Positions 1 through 12,995 are shown, numbered from the stretch's first letter. The stretch: 64,000 bases of DNA from Bettongia penicillata ogilbyi (GCA_023548195.1 JAJHZJ010000023.1:1085636-1149635); one strand, 5' to 3'. Notes: generated from the sequence alone by a model not told the origin. Made by a program: numbers and translations.

Positions 1-172
1 GGATCAAACTCAAACAGAAAGAGATCCCGGTGGGCCTCATCTTGACTTAGAAAACCACAGATTTTCATTATCAATTGTTTTATTATTTCTTTTGTTAAAC
101 TTTTCCCAATAACATCTTCATCTGTTCAGCACTTGCCAGTTTGATACCTCTGGTCTATTTATTTCACTAGAA

Positions 173-270
173 TGTGAACTCCTTGAGAACAGAGGTTCTT
201 GCTTTTCTACAGAATCTCCAGGGGTTTGCACATAGTAAGCACTCCAATAAATGCATTTTCCTTCACTGAA
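173..270 (+). repeat. L2/MIR-type 3' tail fragment
   Basis: The block has the order TGAACTCCTTGAGAACAG, TTGCTTTTCTAC, CACATAGTAAGCACTCCAA, TAAATGC, which is the degraded 3' end of L2-type LINEs and L2-tailed SINEs. Confidence 0.6.
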
Positions 271-438
271 ACCAAAAGGCTAAAGTGCTGGAGAAGATAT
301 TATCCAAAATTGGGGATACCTGACATTAAACATGGAAAATTTCTACCCCATTATGATCAAGCAGTGCCTAGCACAGAACAGAGGCTAAATAGATGCTTGA
401 TAGTTAGGAGAGGATAGACAAGTGTTTGCAACCTCAAA

Positions 439-730
439 GATTATCTCTGAAACAGAAAGTCAGTTCTACCAAGCTTCTGAAAGTGACTAAGAAGCATCTG
501 TTTAGGGTCTTAAATTTAAAAGAAAAAGGAAAATCCGCAAAATAAGCCAGCAGGTGAGAAGCCAGAGGACTCAGCACCTCACAATCCCTATGGAAAACCT
601 CACCGTTTCTTAGCTCCTTTCGATTAATAATGTTTTCATTCTAATGAACACAGCACTTGATTTAGCCCCCAATCGTGCTTGTGAGCTAGTCAGCTTTCAC
701 TTTTTCTGTTTTGCCCTTATTAATTAACCC
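439..730. repeat. Direct duplicate, copy A (in MECP2 intron 2)
   Basis: About 290 bp closely match 29633-29914. Shared blocks include AGAAAGTCAGTTCTAC, AAGCCAGCAGGTGAGAAGCC, ATTAATAATGTTTTCATTCT, GAACACAGCA, TTGATTTAGCCCCCA and CTTTCACTTTTTCTGTTTT, in the same order and orientation with small indels. No terminal repeats, poly-A or target duplications are visible. It may be an uncatalogued interspersed repeat or a local duplication. Confidence 0.85.
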
Positions 731-2249
731 CTTTTTCTTTGCCTACCTCCAGTCTCACTCACCCCCAATACATAAAACCAACTTTAGACTAACTTTGGCA
801 CTCCCTCATCTCTAGAGTTTTCTAATGAGAAAGCTGATCCTTTCAGGCTCAGTGTGAATCAAAAGCTAGGGCCCCTGCTGCAAGCACTCATTACAACAGC
901 CTTATTGAAGGAGCCTCATTCACTGGTTGGAAAAAACAACGTTGGAGATTTCTGAAAACTCCTCTCTTAATATCCTCTTATTTAATTAATAACGGACTAT
1001 TCAGGTTTCTATGGGGTTCTACCAAGAAATTCTTCCTTCCAACTAGTTGCTTAGAAAGCTTGCAAAAGCAACTAAATACAATACTTAAACAGCATGAAGT
1101 GAATCTCAAAAATGCATCAAGATCTAGCAAAACAGTACATAACACAGCAAAAAACACTCAGAGAGGAAACAAAAGTTAAGAAACTGTGTTGCAAGGCCTA
1201 TCACATTCCAGATTTAATTTCCAAAAGGATCTCATCTGTTAAAACATGCTTACCTATAAGCTTAAGGACAAATAATCTCATTTTGAAAGTTTTCCTTTAA
1301 TATACTATTTTCTCAGAAAGTTAAATTCCTAACTAAGATCAATTTTTTTCCAGTAACAAAGTTTATGGCCAGTCAGAAAACAAATCAACTTCCAAAATGA
1401 GAAATGCCAGTATGGTAACTTCTCAGGAGAGCAGTTTTATAAACCCCCATGGCAAAATGAAGACCAATACAGGATGAAGTTACAGCCAGTAAAAAAAAAA
1501 AAGAAGCACATCAGGAGTTACAGGACTTTCTCTCTATGATGCCAGTGGTATTAAAAAGTGTACACTATCATGAATACAGAAAGAAGATACTGCCACTCAA
1601 TACTTATTTGGTCCAGTTACACTATCATCTTTTGCAGTTTTCAAATTTCAATTTTCTTGTTTAAATATTAAGTGAAGAGAAAATCATGTTAAGTAGTAAT
1701 CACAATTATCTTGGCCTGAGAATTACCATTCCCTAGAGTTTAAATAAGATATAACAGTACAGAGGGGAAAATAAATACAGTTCATTTTTTCCCAAATCTG
1801 GTGCTCTCTCCTAAAAGAATCCTACGTCCAAGGAATTCAGAAGCACACTAGTTATCAGCCTGAACGTCTGATAGTCCTGGACGCCAAAGTCAGTCATCCC
1901 CATCCAATCTCCCCTGAAAAAGGTCCAACAAGCAAAGCTGAAAGCAAAGCTTTAGACAATAATTCCACAACTCAATAATGAGCTTCTGGAACACGCACTG
2001 GAAACAAATCATGATAAGAATAAAGCCACTAAGCCCCTCTGTACCTCGAAACCTCTGTCATATAAAAGTCAGGTGCCTCAGCCCTCTCATGGCAGAGCCT
2101 GGAGCCCATGACTCTGTCTTTAGTATTGAACCTGGCCTATGTAAAGCAGAGGCCAAGGTGCTGGGGGCATACAGTCTAAAATTCATTGCGGGGAGAGAGG
2201 GGAGTATAGACTTATGATTTTATTGGGGGTGAAGAAAACTCTCTCCACT

Positions 2250-2520
2250 GATACAGACACAAACAACAATGATCACTAACACTTAAATAGAACTTTATGG
2301 TTTACAAAGGGCTTTACATATATTATCCCATTTATTGTTACAACAACCTTGTGAGATACAGTATTTTGTCTGTAATGTAAGAGTTTTCCAGAGTTCCAGG
2401 GGCACTTGGAGGCTAAGTGATTTGTCCATGACCATCTACTTAGTATGTGTCAGAGGCAGGACTTGACCCAGGTCTCCCTGCCTACATCTGTCATGGCTTC
2501 TCATGAAACAGAGTCTACCT
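2250..2520 (-). repeat. MIR-like SINE
   Basis: Reading left to right the block has TTTACAAAGGGCTTTACATA, CAACAACCTTGTGAG, a degraded AAGTGATTTGTCCATG, GGACTTGACCCAGGTCT: the reverse-oriented body of a MIR/CORE-type SINE with its tRNA-like head at the right. Confidence 0.75.
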
Positions 2521-3577
2521 TAAATTAACTACCTGACAACAGCGGGAAATAAGCTTTGATTTCTCTCACTTTATGATTAACCCTAACCCAGCTCCTAAAC
2601 GTGCGATAAAGCAATTGGAAACATTTTGACAAGAGCTCATTGGCTACAGGTTTCTGCCTAAATTTAGTTGTTTTTTCCTCCCAAGATTAATGTGCTACTT
2701 TTCTCTACTTTTTAGATACTCAGTGCGTAGAAGAAATTCAATAAATTTAAAACTGATGAAAACTTCCTGTTGACACTTTCAGGAAGTAAAATTCTCTTTG
2801 GTTACAAAACAGGTATAATTCAGGGAAAAGCAAGTTAAAAACTTTGTCTCCCACGCTTCACTTCTCAGAGCAGAAACGGAAAAATTCAAAACCAATAGGG
2901 AAAGGTAAGTCTGGCTTCTTCTGTTGAAGCTTCCTAGAAAATGACAACTTCGAGGTCAGTGACATGGATGATCATCTACTCTATTACATTCTCAGAGACA
3001 TAACTGACATATGTGGATGACCTCTGATATCTCAAATATTCACTTCCCTCTTTAAAATCCTTTACTATGGATACAGATAGGGGAATAGGGAGCAATTATT
3101 CCTCAACCTTACAAAGATAGTTTCATTGACTTTAGTAATTTAAAAGGAAAAGTGTAGTAATAGTAATAATAATAATGACAAAATTGTGGTTAGATTTCTA
3201 AGAAACTTACAAAACTGGGTTTGTTTTACTCACTCTGCTTACCATAGGCAGAAATAACTACAATAAATCTAGAACTTGGTGACATACTACTTGCAATAAG
3301 AAAGCATGCTATAAACCTTCCAGCACTAGACAAATGTGAACATTGGTACTAACATGTACAAGACAATTCTATCTCCACAGACTACAGACATTTTAATCTC
3401 CTGTGGGAGAAAGACTAATCCTGAAACCATTATGTCAGGTGAATGTCTAGCTATGACAGACAGTGTTTTAAGGCTTCAAGTCTAACAGGCTAACCAGAAC
3501 TTTTAAAAATAATAAGTCTCAAGATAAGGACTCAGCAAGTTAGGCAGTTGGTCAATGACCACTTGTCAACTACAAGT

Positions 3578-4570
3578 CAAGCACTGTGCTCAATTCTGGG
3601 GACACAAAGAGGCAAAAGACAGTCCCTGACCTCAAGGAGGTCACAATCTAATAACAAGCAAACCAGCATGTACAAACAAACTATAGACAGGACAAACTAG
3701 GAGATAATTAAGAAAGGAAAAGGCACTATAAGTAAGGAAGGGCGTCCTACAGAAGGTCGGATTTTAACTGGCATTTAAAGGAAGCCAGAGAAGACAGGAG
3801 GCAGAGATGAGGGAGAGCATTCCAGGTATGGGGAACAGCCAAAAAAATGCCCACAGACGAGAAGGCCAGTATTACTGGGCTGAAGAGTGAATGCATGCCC
3901 GCACAGTAATAGAGAAGGTTGGGGGAGTGGTTTAGGGAAAATGACAGTAAATTCTGCATTGGATATATTGAGTTTATGAGGTTTATTGGATATCCAGGCA
4001 GAGATATGTGAAAGGCAGCTGGAGATACAAGACTGGAGATCAGCAGAGAGGTTAGGGCAGGAAAGGTAGATTTGAGCATCATCAGTAGAAATGATGAGAT
4101 CATGGGAGCTAATGAGATCACCAAGAACAGAAAGAGAAGTGTGGCAGGTGAAAGATGAAATGAAGAGAAGGGACGTCCTTGATTAGAGGGAGTGGTCTGG
4201 AAGAGGATCCAGCACAGGAGACAGAGAAGTAGTGGTCAGTTAGGCAGGAGGAGAACGAGGACAAAAGTGGTAACCTGAAAACCTAGAGAAAAGATGGTAT
4301 GAAGGAGGAGAGAGTGATCAACAGTGTCAAAGGCTGCAGAAAGGTCAAGTAGCATGAGGACTGAGAAAAGGTGAATGGCCTCAATTTTTTCTGTAAAACA
4401 TGAGAAAAGGTTCTCAGCTGAGAGGGTAGGGAGAGGGGCAGCCAGGGGAGGCTTAAGGAGGGATGAAAAGGTTTGGAAGAACCACTGGGGAGAGTAGGAG
4501 ACTAAGCTGATCAGGAAGGAGCAGAAGGCTTGCCTGGCAGCAAGGAGTCAGTTGAGGGTCTCCGTGTCCC
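3578..4570 (-). mobile_element. L2-type LINE fragment, 3' part
   Basis: The left end is the inverted L2 3' terminus (CAAGCACTGTGCTC, CAGTCCCTGACCTCAAGGAG) and the sequence continues into the region AGAGCATTCCAG, GGCCTCAATTTTT and GTCAAAGGCTGCAGAAAGG that also occurs in the longer L2 copy at 48-52 kb. A deletion of the middle part is apparent near 3900-3960. All frames are broken. Confidence 0.75.
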
Positions 4571-4859
4571 TTAACATCTTCTTCATGGCACCTGGTTTTG
4601 GTGCAATCTTGCTTGAAACTACCTGAGTGTAATTTACTATCATAGTGAGAGCAAACAACAAATACCATTCACTGTTGGTGGCACTTGGGACTCACTTGAG
4701 AGCTCTGGGCTTTTAAGTTATCGCCATAGCTGTTCCAACTCAGGTTCAGCTCCCTACCCACACAGGAGAGAAGGGTAGGGAAAAGGAACTGATTTGGGGA
4801 CAGAATGGGGCTAGCCAGCATGGCTCAGCTCCTCTCTGCCTCCTTTCTAATCCTCAATG

Positions 4860-4995
4860 TCAGAGCTGGATGGGTCTAAAATTATTATCTAGTCTGATTC
4901 CTTCCTTCAACAAGTGAGACAAATGAAGCCTGCAGAAGGGAAATGACTTGGCTAGGCCTAGACCCAAGTTCTTTTGCATTCAAGTCTTTTGCTCT
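4860..4995 (-). repeat. Possible old MIR-type fragment
   Basis: The sequence has AGAGCTGGATGGGTC, ATTATCTAGTCTGATTCCTT, AGTGAGACAAATGAAGCC and ends TTGCTCTTTCCACTACACCA, the layout of an old mammal-wide interspersed repeat in reverse. The match is weak. Confidence 0.4.
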
Positions 4996-4999
4996 TTCC

Positions 5000-5405
5000 A
5001 CTACACCACACTTCCTCTCTATCCTCTCTGTCTTTCCAGTCTCATTTCACATTATTCTCCTTTCTGTATATTATGTTCTAGCCAAAGGGTACAATTTATC
5101 TGTTCCTACACCTCAAATAGCATGAGTTCCCACAAGCCTGGGATGTGCTCCCGTCATCTGTTGAAAACCTCTTCATTCAGGGCTCAGCTCAGTGGCCACC
5201 TCCTCCAGGAAGCCTTCCTAGCTGAATGGGTTCCTTTTTTCTCAAATTTTTCTAAAAGATATTATTTAGCTCATTCCTTTGCCCCTCACTTTGTAAACCA
5301 TTTGTGTATCTGCTGCGTATCTGCTCCTTCAAGGGCAAACGACGTTTTCATCTTTGTTCTTTCATGCACATAATAGGCTGTCAATAAATAATTGCTGAAA
5401 TTTAA
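5000..5405 (+). mobile_element. L2 3' end
   Basis: The block carries the L2 3'-UTR series: GGGCTCAGCTCAGTGGCCAC, CTCCAGGAAGCCTTCCTAGC, CCTTCAAGGGCA, ATAATAGGCTGTCAATAAAT. Orientation is plus. Confidence 0.7.
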
Positions 5406-6312
5406 TCCTTTGGCTTCTGTAGCCCTGGGTGGTGGTAATTTGTGATTCTATCTGAAACTGGAAATAAACATCCTGTGGTAACATGCTTCCTTCTGTCCTC
5501 TCCACCTCCTTTTGTTCTTTTTTACCTAAAAGGTGAAAAAAATTCATCTGGTTCTAATATTTGGGATTTAGATTCCAGGTTTGAAGGAACTTTGTCAAAC
5601 CCTGTCTTAAAATCTTTCTGAATGAAAAATCAGCTCTTAATTAATATCAAAGTGTAGAAAAGACAGAAATCATATTTTAATTTTGGGAGTTAATTTTGAA
5701 TCATGTTATAATGGTGTCTACAGTATTGATCACATCAACTATAAAAATTAATTTAGTATTTTGCTTACTCCATTTGTTAAATGACTGTCTTGAGCAGGGG
5801 AGAAATTCAAATAAAGTAATACTTTCTTACGTTATACCTTCACATTCTGGTCCAATGGAACTCACTATTTCATTAATAAGTCACTGTGACCACTATAATC
5901 TAAGTTGCTGAAAAATAAAAAAAAAAAGAAAATTCTGAATATTCCACCCCCCCCTACCATTTCAGAGACTAAAAAAGTAGAATGGTTGCTACAAATGAAT
6001 CCAGTAGATAACAAGAGTATTCCAGAAGGTCAGAGGGGTCACTGGGGTCTTGTAGCTTCACAGCTTCAAGTTCCAAATAAATTTCTTATCAACAATGTAA
6101 GTTTTGTAAACACAGCACTCCTCCTCTCAAGGCAGATACCAAAAAGCAAACACAATTGGTTCAAATTGCTGAAACTTGTATGAATCAATCAGCTGGAGAA
6201 AGGAAAATTATGTCCCATACAGTAGGCAAGGTATGACATGATAAGTGACCCAAGCTTCTAAAACCTAATGTAACCACACACACAAAAAGCTCTAAGAGAC
6301 AGCCAGGGTATA

Positions 6313-6400
6313 AACATCAATTCAACTAGTACTTATTAAACCCCTAATGTGTCCCAAGCACTATGCTGGGTCCTGAGAACACAAAAACAAAACAAAAAAA
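6313..6400 (-). repeat. L2/MIR tail fragment with A-rich end
   Basis: The order AGTACTTATTAAACCCCTAA, CCCAAGCACTATGCTGGGT is the inverted L2-type tail. It runs into an A-rich stretch. Confidence 0.6.
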
Positions 6401-6488
6401 ACGAGAGAGAGAAGGTTGGCCCCCTTAACTCAACCTCTAGCATGCTCCCCTGTTGCACCATTTGGATTACTTCTAAGTACTCAAGCCC

Positions 6489-6530
6489 TGTGGTTTCTGC
6501 CCAAGCCTTGAAGATGGCTGAGAAACCACA
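6489..6530. promoter_or_regulatory. Inverted pair of RUNX-type motifs (hairpin)
   Basis: TGTGGTTTCT at 6489-6498 is exactly complementary to AGAAACCACA at 6521-6530, with an inner AGCC/GGCT pairing. Each arm contains the RUNX consensus TGTGGTTT. Binding is not shown by the sequence alone. Confidence 0.35.
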
Positions 6531-7109
6531 AAAGCCAGTGAAAGAGATTCTCTATTGCGCACCTGTCGGCAGAATATGTGTTTTTATGCAAACACACAAC
6601 AGACCACACCACAAATGCTACCGTGCAACGTTACTTGACACTTTCTATACAAATAGTTTTTACAGTGAGAAATGCTGCAATAATATGACTGGACTGGACA
6701 ATGAGAAGGGAGAGGTCAGGGATCAGTGGCCACGCCGTGTGTAGAAAGAGATGCCTGAAACTCAGAGATTATGTGACTCTCCCCGAGTCATGGACTTAAT
6801 AATTGCCAGAGGAGGAGGCTGGAGTACAGGATCAGATGCTGTGAAAGACACTGAATTATGGGGCTGCTATTCAGAACCCTTTCATAGAGATGTGTTTTCC
6901 TGTGAGTGTTCCCAAATTGACTGGTCCAGACCTGCCCTCCCTGCACTTTCTTCTGCGTCACACCGCACTTCATTGGCCCCTGCAAGCCGGGAGAAGGAAC
7001 CGCTACAACTACGGCACGAGGCACTACATTCTACTCTGAGCATCATAAGCCAAGTTCTCCGTGCACAACCTTTATTTTCAGAGATAATCAAAGAGACAAA
7101 AGGATGAGA

Positions 7110-10100
7110 GTGGCATTTTTGGGTTCTGGGTGGAGTTGATGGCGCCAGCCATTACAAAAAAAGCATCCTTTGACTTAAGACAAAGCATTAGGATTTGGAT
7201 GCCATGCAAAAAAAAAAAAAAAAATGGATTCTCACAAAGTTGCTTTTCAGAATATAACCTAATTTGAAATGGTTTATTTTTTGTGTGTGTATAACAGATC
7301 CTAAAATAATATAATTTTCATAAGAAATGAAGCATAGAGCTAGTATTTAAGAATGGCAAATTTGGATCTGGATCGCATACATCTAAAATGGGCCGGGAGG
7401 CAAGCTGTTTGTAGAAACAAATACTGAGACAATGGCATAAGCTTGTAAACAAGTCTTTACCCACACTTTTGGTGGAAAGAGGCAAGAACTTGTTCAGGTG
7501 ACTGAGATTTAACACTATGCTTTAGCTTAGACAGCTATTCCCTTATAGGGTCACACAGACCACTTGAAAAGGCCTCCCAACCTTTCCAGACTGCTGAGGA
7601 ATTGTTATGGTGACTACCTCAGAATGACATTGAGCTACAAGAGCTGTTATCACAGGCTTAGTACAATCATTTCTGTTTGTTGTTATTCCACAGTTACCGA
7701 GAGTCAAAGGCAAACTGTCACACTCACAGATATTTATACTTTTTGCCAAGTTTTATAACCCCAAACACTGAAAATACTATAGATGTTAGACTTTAATGTA
7801 CACCAATTCCTTCTACCATTTAAAAAACACATATTAAAACCAAGCACAGAGATCTAAATTTGGAAATTAGTAACTGAATATGTGTAATAATTATTTAAAA
7901 ACAATTCAACAACGCAACTGTCAAGGCTTAGGCACCACAAGAAGCTCCAACTGAAATTGATGTTTTAAAATCATCAAAAATTAAATTTCACGTAGATACC
8001 AAAAGTACAGTTCCCCTAACCCAAAATGTCCTAGCTGTTCTTTCAGTAGCAATACCAAGCAGAGCAAAGGAAATAAGGTCTCCCAAGTGGCATAATCAGA
8101 TGGCTAGGGCAGAAGCCTAGAAAAGAACATGCACCCTGCGGAGGCTCACTTGCAAATCCAAGGGTAATTATTTGGCTACTCTGTCTATATGTCTATCACA
8201 ATAACTACTTACTGTTAAAAAAAAAAATTGTGGGGTTTTTTTTTGTGGGAGAAAATTTTTTTGTGAACACAAAGATCCAGTAATGTGTATAAAATTCAAC
8301 AAAATATCTCTCAATTTTTATGTCTGATTTTCTGTAATTCAAATCATGTATTAAGTGAATATGTATTAAATTTATCTTGCAAGTCAAAAAAAAATTCAGT
8401 GTTTTGTGCATAACTAGTGTTAAGAGAATACTGTGAAAATGAAGTTGGTAAGTATTAATTGTGATATCAACTTCAACCCAAAAATTTTCCTATGATTCTA
8501 ACAAGCACTAGGAAATAGGGTGGAAGAGGTTTGCACCATAAGAAAAAAATGCTTAGAGCCACTTACGATGGCAAGAAGGTTTTTCTAGTGTAAGTTGCTG
8601 AAAAAAAGGATTTGTTTATGCTGGATAAACAGCAGTAGTTCTGCACATCAGGTGAAGGCTATTGCAGTCAAAAATCTATGGGATTATCCTTATAGTGCAG
8701 GATTTTCTGCAATTAAAAAGGTTGGGGGAGGGAGGGGAAAGGAAGAAGATAGGAAAATACACTTTCCTTCTGCCTCAGAAGAAGATTCTTTTCTTGCTAA
8801 ATGAGAATCAGAGTGATACATCAGGACAGATTTTCATTAGGCAATTCTGTGATACTGAAACATGAATTTAGTTCTATTTCCTAAGTTTTATTCGCCAAAG
8901 AATCATTTTCATTTTAAAAAAAAGTCAGTGTATCTCTTGATTCAAAATGAAACTCAAGAGACACAGTTCCCATACCACATATTTTAAGAGAACTCTCAAA
9001 AACAGCATAAAAGGAAATCCCTCTATCAGTACTAAACCGTTCTTCTGTAACAATAAAAGGAATGTTGAACATAAAATCATGCCTCAAGAACAACAAAATT
9101 TCTATTTAGGTTTGAGATAAGAACCAGTTTTTACCTGCAAAATTTATGGAGAAAAAAACTAAAAGATTCCTCATCAACTTGTGTTAACTTCATTTCAAAA
9201 GATCCAAGTTGTGTCAAACAGAAAAATTCTAATTAAGATCACAAGAGTTGACACAAAATTAATATGGCCTTCATGCGATATCACCAATATTTTATTGAGC
9301 CACTCAAAACATACACTGCAGTCAGTCAGCAGAATTATCACTGCAGTACTGTCAACCTTTCTGCTGTCAAGACTGGAAAAAAAAATCCCTTAAAGATTAT
9401 ATACATTAAAAAAAACAATCATAAAATGAGAATTTTTTTTTTAAGTTTAAAGTAAAGCAAAATAAAAACACTTTAAGGGAACAGTTTTAAAGTCACTAAC
9501 ACTTTAGGCACATGGGGGTAAACATTCAGAAAGTATCTGTCAATTGACAATGATATTAGAAGATTAACAGAAAGCAGTCTTAACTATAAAAATCACCTGG
9601 AACCATCATTATACTCTCCTCAACTTAGAATTTGTTGAGAACCAGTGAAACTACAAAAAGTCTTACTTTATCTAAATTCCAGTTTTCAAACTTGCTAATA
9701 GTTTCTAGGGCCACATTTTAAAAATTGATAGTATAATAAACTCAACCCACTTTCCAAAAAGTGTCAACTATGGAAACAAAAAAAAATGATCATATTTTAA
9801 AGGGTTTGGGGATCTAAAAAAAAGTATACATGTAACACGTTCCATTTTCCTGTTTTTTTAAGTTTAAAGATTGGTTAAATTGAAACTACCTTTACCCTCT
9901 ACAGGTAGGATTTGAAAATGCCATTTTAGTTATTACTGGAGTAAGGGTTAAGATAATCTAGGTTTTTCTAAATTATTTCTAATTTCCATAAATTATTTCT
10001 AAAAGCAGTTTACAATTTTTTAAAAAGCTATATACTTATTTACTAGAGGTAGGTTAATTGTTTTCTACTCTTGGAATATTTTCTCATCACAGCAATAGTA

Positions 10101-11640
10101 ACATTTAAGAAATGTAAGTTCTTTGAAGCTGGGGCTTATAAGTGTTCCTATTCACAATACACATTTAGGGAACTTTTCTACTGTTTCCTAAAATCTTCAG
10201 GGCAAACCTTGAAAATACCAGCGTTATCTATTGTTTTAAAATAATTTTTAAAAAAACCCATGAAACAAAAAAAATCCTAAAACCTATCTAAGGAAATATG
10301 TTTGTTCCACCTTTTCTTGTTGATCAACTCAGTCTATAAGAAAACAGCATAAGCCGCACAATTATCTTTAGTAATCACAGAGAAAGTTCCCTTTCAACAA
10401 AGCTCAGATCACATTCCATGGCAGTGGATGGTGTGAATTACTGTTTCAATCATAAGATTCATAAGTAGAGCCAAATCTGGGTCTGGAAAGATGTGAAATG
10501 CTACCCATTTTCTTCCACATAGTCTGTTTTCCTTTGTACAAATTTTGTCCTCTAACACAACACTTGTATAGTGGGGTGTTGAGAGAAGATAGAACAACTA
10601 TAACAGATAGTTAACATTTCTATAGCACTATAAGCCAGGCATGGTGCTAATTGCTTTAGGATGATTATTTAATTTTATCCTAACAACACCCCTTTGAGAT
10701 TGAACAAAAGGCTTCAAGTGCTGCTTGGTCCCAAATCTGTGTTAAGATCTCTTCAATGGACTGGCAACATCAGGAGAAACTTACCATGAAGAGAGGAAAA
10801 GGAAGCTGTCAAATCCTCTGTGCCTCAATATACTGGGTGTATGAGCTCCAAATGTACAAATTCCCAAGAAACTTAGGACAAGTGCTACATGTTTTGTTAA
10901 ATTATGAAAAGTGGCATGATCGCTAATTTTTTTTTAACAGAGATGCTGTGCATAACACAATGGAGAAATCATTAAGAAACCATTTACTCCCCCAAAACAT
11001 AATCCTTATAAAGATGTCAAAGGTATCAACTTGTAGTTTATCTACCACATAAACTTTTCAAAAGGCACTCTGTTATTTCCCTGACTCTACCAACATGCCC
11101 ATCTGTGTGTGTGCTTCTCACCTCAGGAAGGCCACCTAAGCAGTCATGTGGTAAGCATTCCCCCATAGCTAGGTCCTGTGCTGCTTGGTGAGAACCTAGA
11201 GAAGGTAACATTCACAAAGCTATACTACTGACAGTCACTATCCTCGAAAATATACTACATAATTAGCAACTAAAAATCACAGAAGACCTTTTAGAAAAAT
11301 TATTACACATGTTAAACTTCTGTAACAGGTTGGCAGAGATTTCAGCAATACGTGATTTTAAACTTAGCTGACCTGCTGAAAGGTGAACTCAAGTTACAGA
11401 TCACCAGTTTTTGCTCTAATCTTACTCCTTAACACATACCATGAGGCAGTAACCGTACAAAAACTGACCTTTCAGGGCTCAGGGAAGTAAATTTTTTTTA
11501 TTATATGGCGCAGTTTGGCACAGTTATTATATCTTTAGTCTTTGGGGTATTTTTATACTGTCCAAGTGTAGCACAACATTTTTTTTAAACAGTTGGCCAA
11601 ACCATGACATATACTAAAAAAAAAAAAAAGAAGGTTACTT
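7110..11640. other. Intronic sequence with almost no recognised features
   Basis: I see no gene, exon or young transposon in this 4.5 kb apart from a MIR piece at 10605-10720 and short homopolymer runs. The DNA is A/T-rich. It could hold conserved control elements of MECP2, but nothing in the sequence names one. Confidence 0.6.
10605..10720 (-). repeat. MIR-like fragment
   Basis: AACATTTCTATAGCACTATA, CCAGGCATGGTGCTAATTGC and a degraded TCCTAACAACACCCCTTTGA follow the inverted MIR/L2 body. Confidence 0.55.
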
Positions 11641-11642
11641 AC

Positions 11643-11668
11643 CTGAGCCCTAACATCCCAGCTACCAT
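11643..11668 (-). CDS. MECP2: MECP2 exon 2 coding part (MeCP2-e2 N-terminus)
   Basis: The alternative MeCP2-e2 isoform starts at the ATG at 11668 and reads MVAGMLGL plus two bases (AG) before the donor GTAAGT at 11642-11637. That octapeptide followed by Arg and EEK is the known e2 N-terminus, so the assignment is firm. Twenty-six coding bases leave phase 2, which matches exon 1, and both isoforms therefore share exon 3 onward. The e2 start lies downstream of several earlier ATGs in the spliced exon 1-exon 2 message (see the exon 2 entry and findings), which agrees with e2 being the less efficiently translated form in mammals. Confidence 0.93.
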
Positions 11669-11766
11669 GGAATCCTGCTGGAGCTGGTCTACAGAAGCAA
11701 GATGTGTTCTGGGGAGTCACATGTCACATCAAAGCAGGAACTGGTGATTCTGTGTTTTTATGGAGC
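11643..11766 (-). other. MECP2: MECP2 exon 2, whole exon
   Basis: The exon is bounded by an acceptor with a T-rich tract ending TTTGTTTTAG (AG at 11768-11767) and a strong donor CAG|GTAAGT. Its length is exactly 124 bp, the length I recall for human exon 2. The part before the e2 start (11669-11766) is untranslated for e2 and has two ATGTGA start-stop elements at 11729-11724 and 11722-11717. If spliced after exon 1, the e1 ATG reads through into this exon and stops at the first of these, giving a 31-codon upstream ORF. If the exon is skipped, the e1 protein is made. Confidence 0.93.
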
Positions 11767-12889
11767 CTAAAACAAAGAAAATGGTAAGTTGAAAGCCCCC
11801 ATGTGCTTCAAGACCTTCTTCCCCAGGGCTACTTGGAGTATTCTGAAGATAAAAACGTAGAAAAATCCTATGTACACCAGGAAAGGTGACTTCATAACTG
11901 GAAGCTAAATACAAACCACAAGTCTTTGGAACATCGGGTATATTTATATTGCTTCAATGAAAAGAATAACCATTCTTGTTAAAAAAAAAAAAAAGAGAGA
12001 GAGAAAATAGCAGACATTTTATTACCTGTAGCACAGCCCTGACACTGTAAAACAGGACATTAGCAACAATCTTTGGCATGTTCCTCTGCCTCTAGGCACA
12101 AACCACACAAAAACATTCTGGGAGTGAATATATATTTTAAGACAACATGCTATATCAAGGTATGATTCCACAAGGAACCCTTGAAATCTGGAAACAAAGC
12201 AGGCCTTGTTTTCTAAACAGTAGAAGACTGCATGATGTAACGCATTTACACAAGTAACTGCTATAGAATCATCTGAAGGGAAAAGGGTTTATATTCTAAG
12301 AAAGAATGAACTCGAAATAAATGCTAGCAACAGTGAAAATATGGTGACCTAGGCAATTAAGAACCATCAGTGAAAATATTTTAATCTTCTACTACCAGGG
12401 ACAACTTTGAAAACTCTTTTAAAAACTATTATATTGCAATAACCAAAAGACTACAAGTTAATTATTATCTCTCCCTTTTGCTTTTGAATAAAATGTTTAG
12501 CTACTAAAAGAGAGGTCTAGGGCTGCTTGGATGACTGTATTTTTAGATAGTACTAAGATGTCCGTCCTCATTTCCTTATTATGACCCAAACTGCCAAGAA
12601 AATAGCTAATCTCTTGGGCTTCTGAATTACCCAAGTGCTGCACCTTTATCTTTACATGAAAGAGGACCAGAATGTACTTTGGAAACTGTTCATGGGAACA
12701 AATATATATATACATTAGCCCACCAAAGGACTACATCATCTAAACCATCACTTCTCCAAAATAGTAGGGAAGAAAAAAATGCTTCGTCTCTCACATTCAA
12801 GACTGAAGAGTGCTTTGAGATCCCGGCCGTAAAGTTAATTAGATAAACAAAAATGAAACTGGTGGAGAAGCAAAAATTAATTAGATGAT

Positions 12890-12995
12890 CTCTGGCAAAT
12901 TAGTTAAATTCTCTGGGTCTTTCTTCACATGTAAAGCTATGGTCAAACTAGATGATCTCTGAGGAAGGTACTTTCTAGCTCCAAAAGTCTTCAAT
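12890..12995 (+). repeat. MIR-like fragment
   Basis: CTGGCAAATTAGTTAAATTC, CTCTGGGTCTTTCTTCACAT and CTAGATGATCTCTGAGG are degraded MIR-type core sequence in plus orientation. Confidence 0.5.

Larger units (their letters stand above)
1..11642 (-). other. MECP2: MECP2 intron 2, first 11.6 kb
   Basis: Everything left of the exon 2 donor is intron 2, which continues past base 1; exon 3 is not in the window. No further splice-bounded exon with MECP2 sequence is visible. The intron holds only old MIR-like and L2 pieces, a duplicated segment (439-730), A/T-rich unique DNA and short poly-A or poly-T runs (for example 7206-7223 and 11618-11630). The small ORFs in it look random. Confidence 0.85.

Noticed and set aside
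6349..7107. ORFs of 131 and 118 codons in MECP2 intron 2
   Set aside because: They overlap an L2/MIR tail and a MIR-like piece, have no known domain and no matching splice sites.
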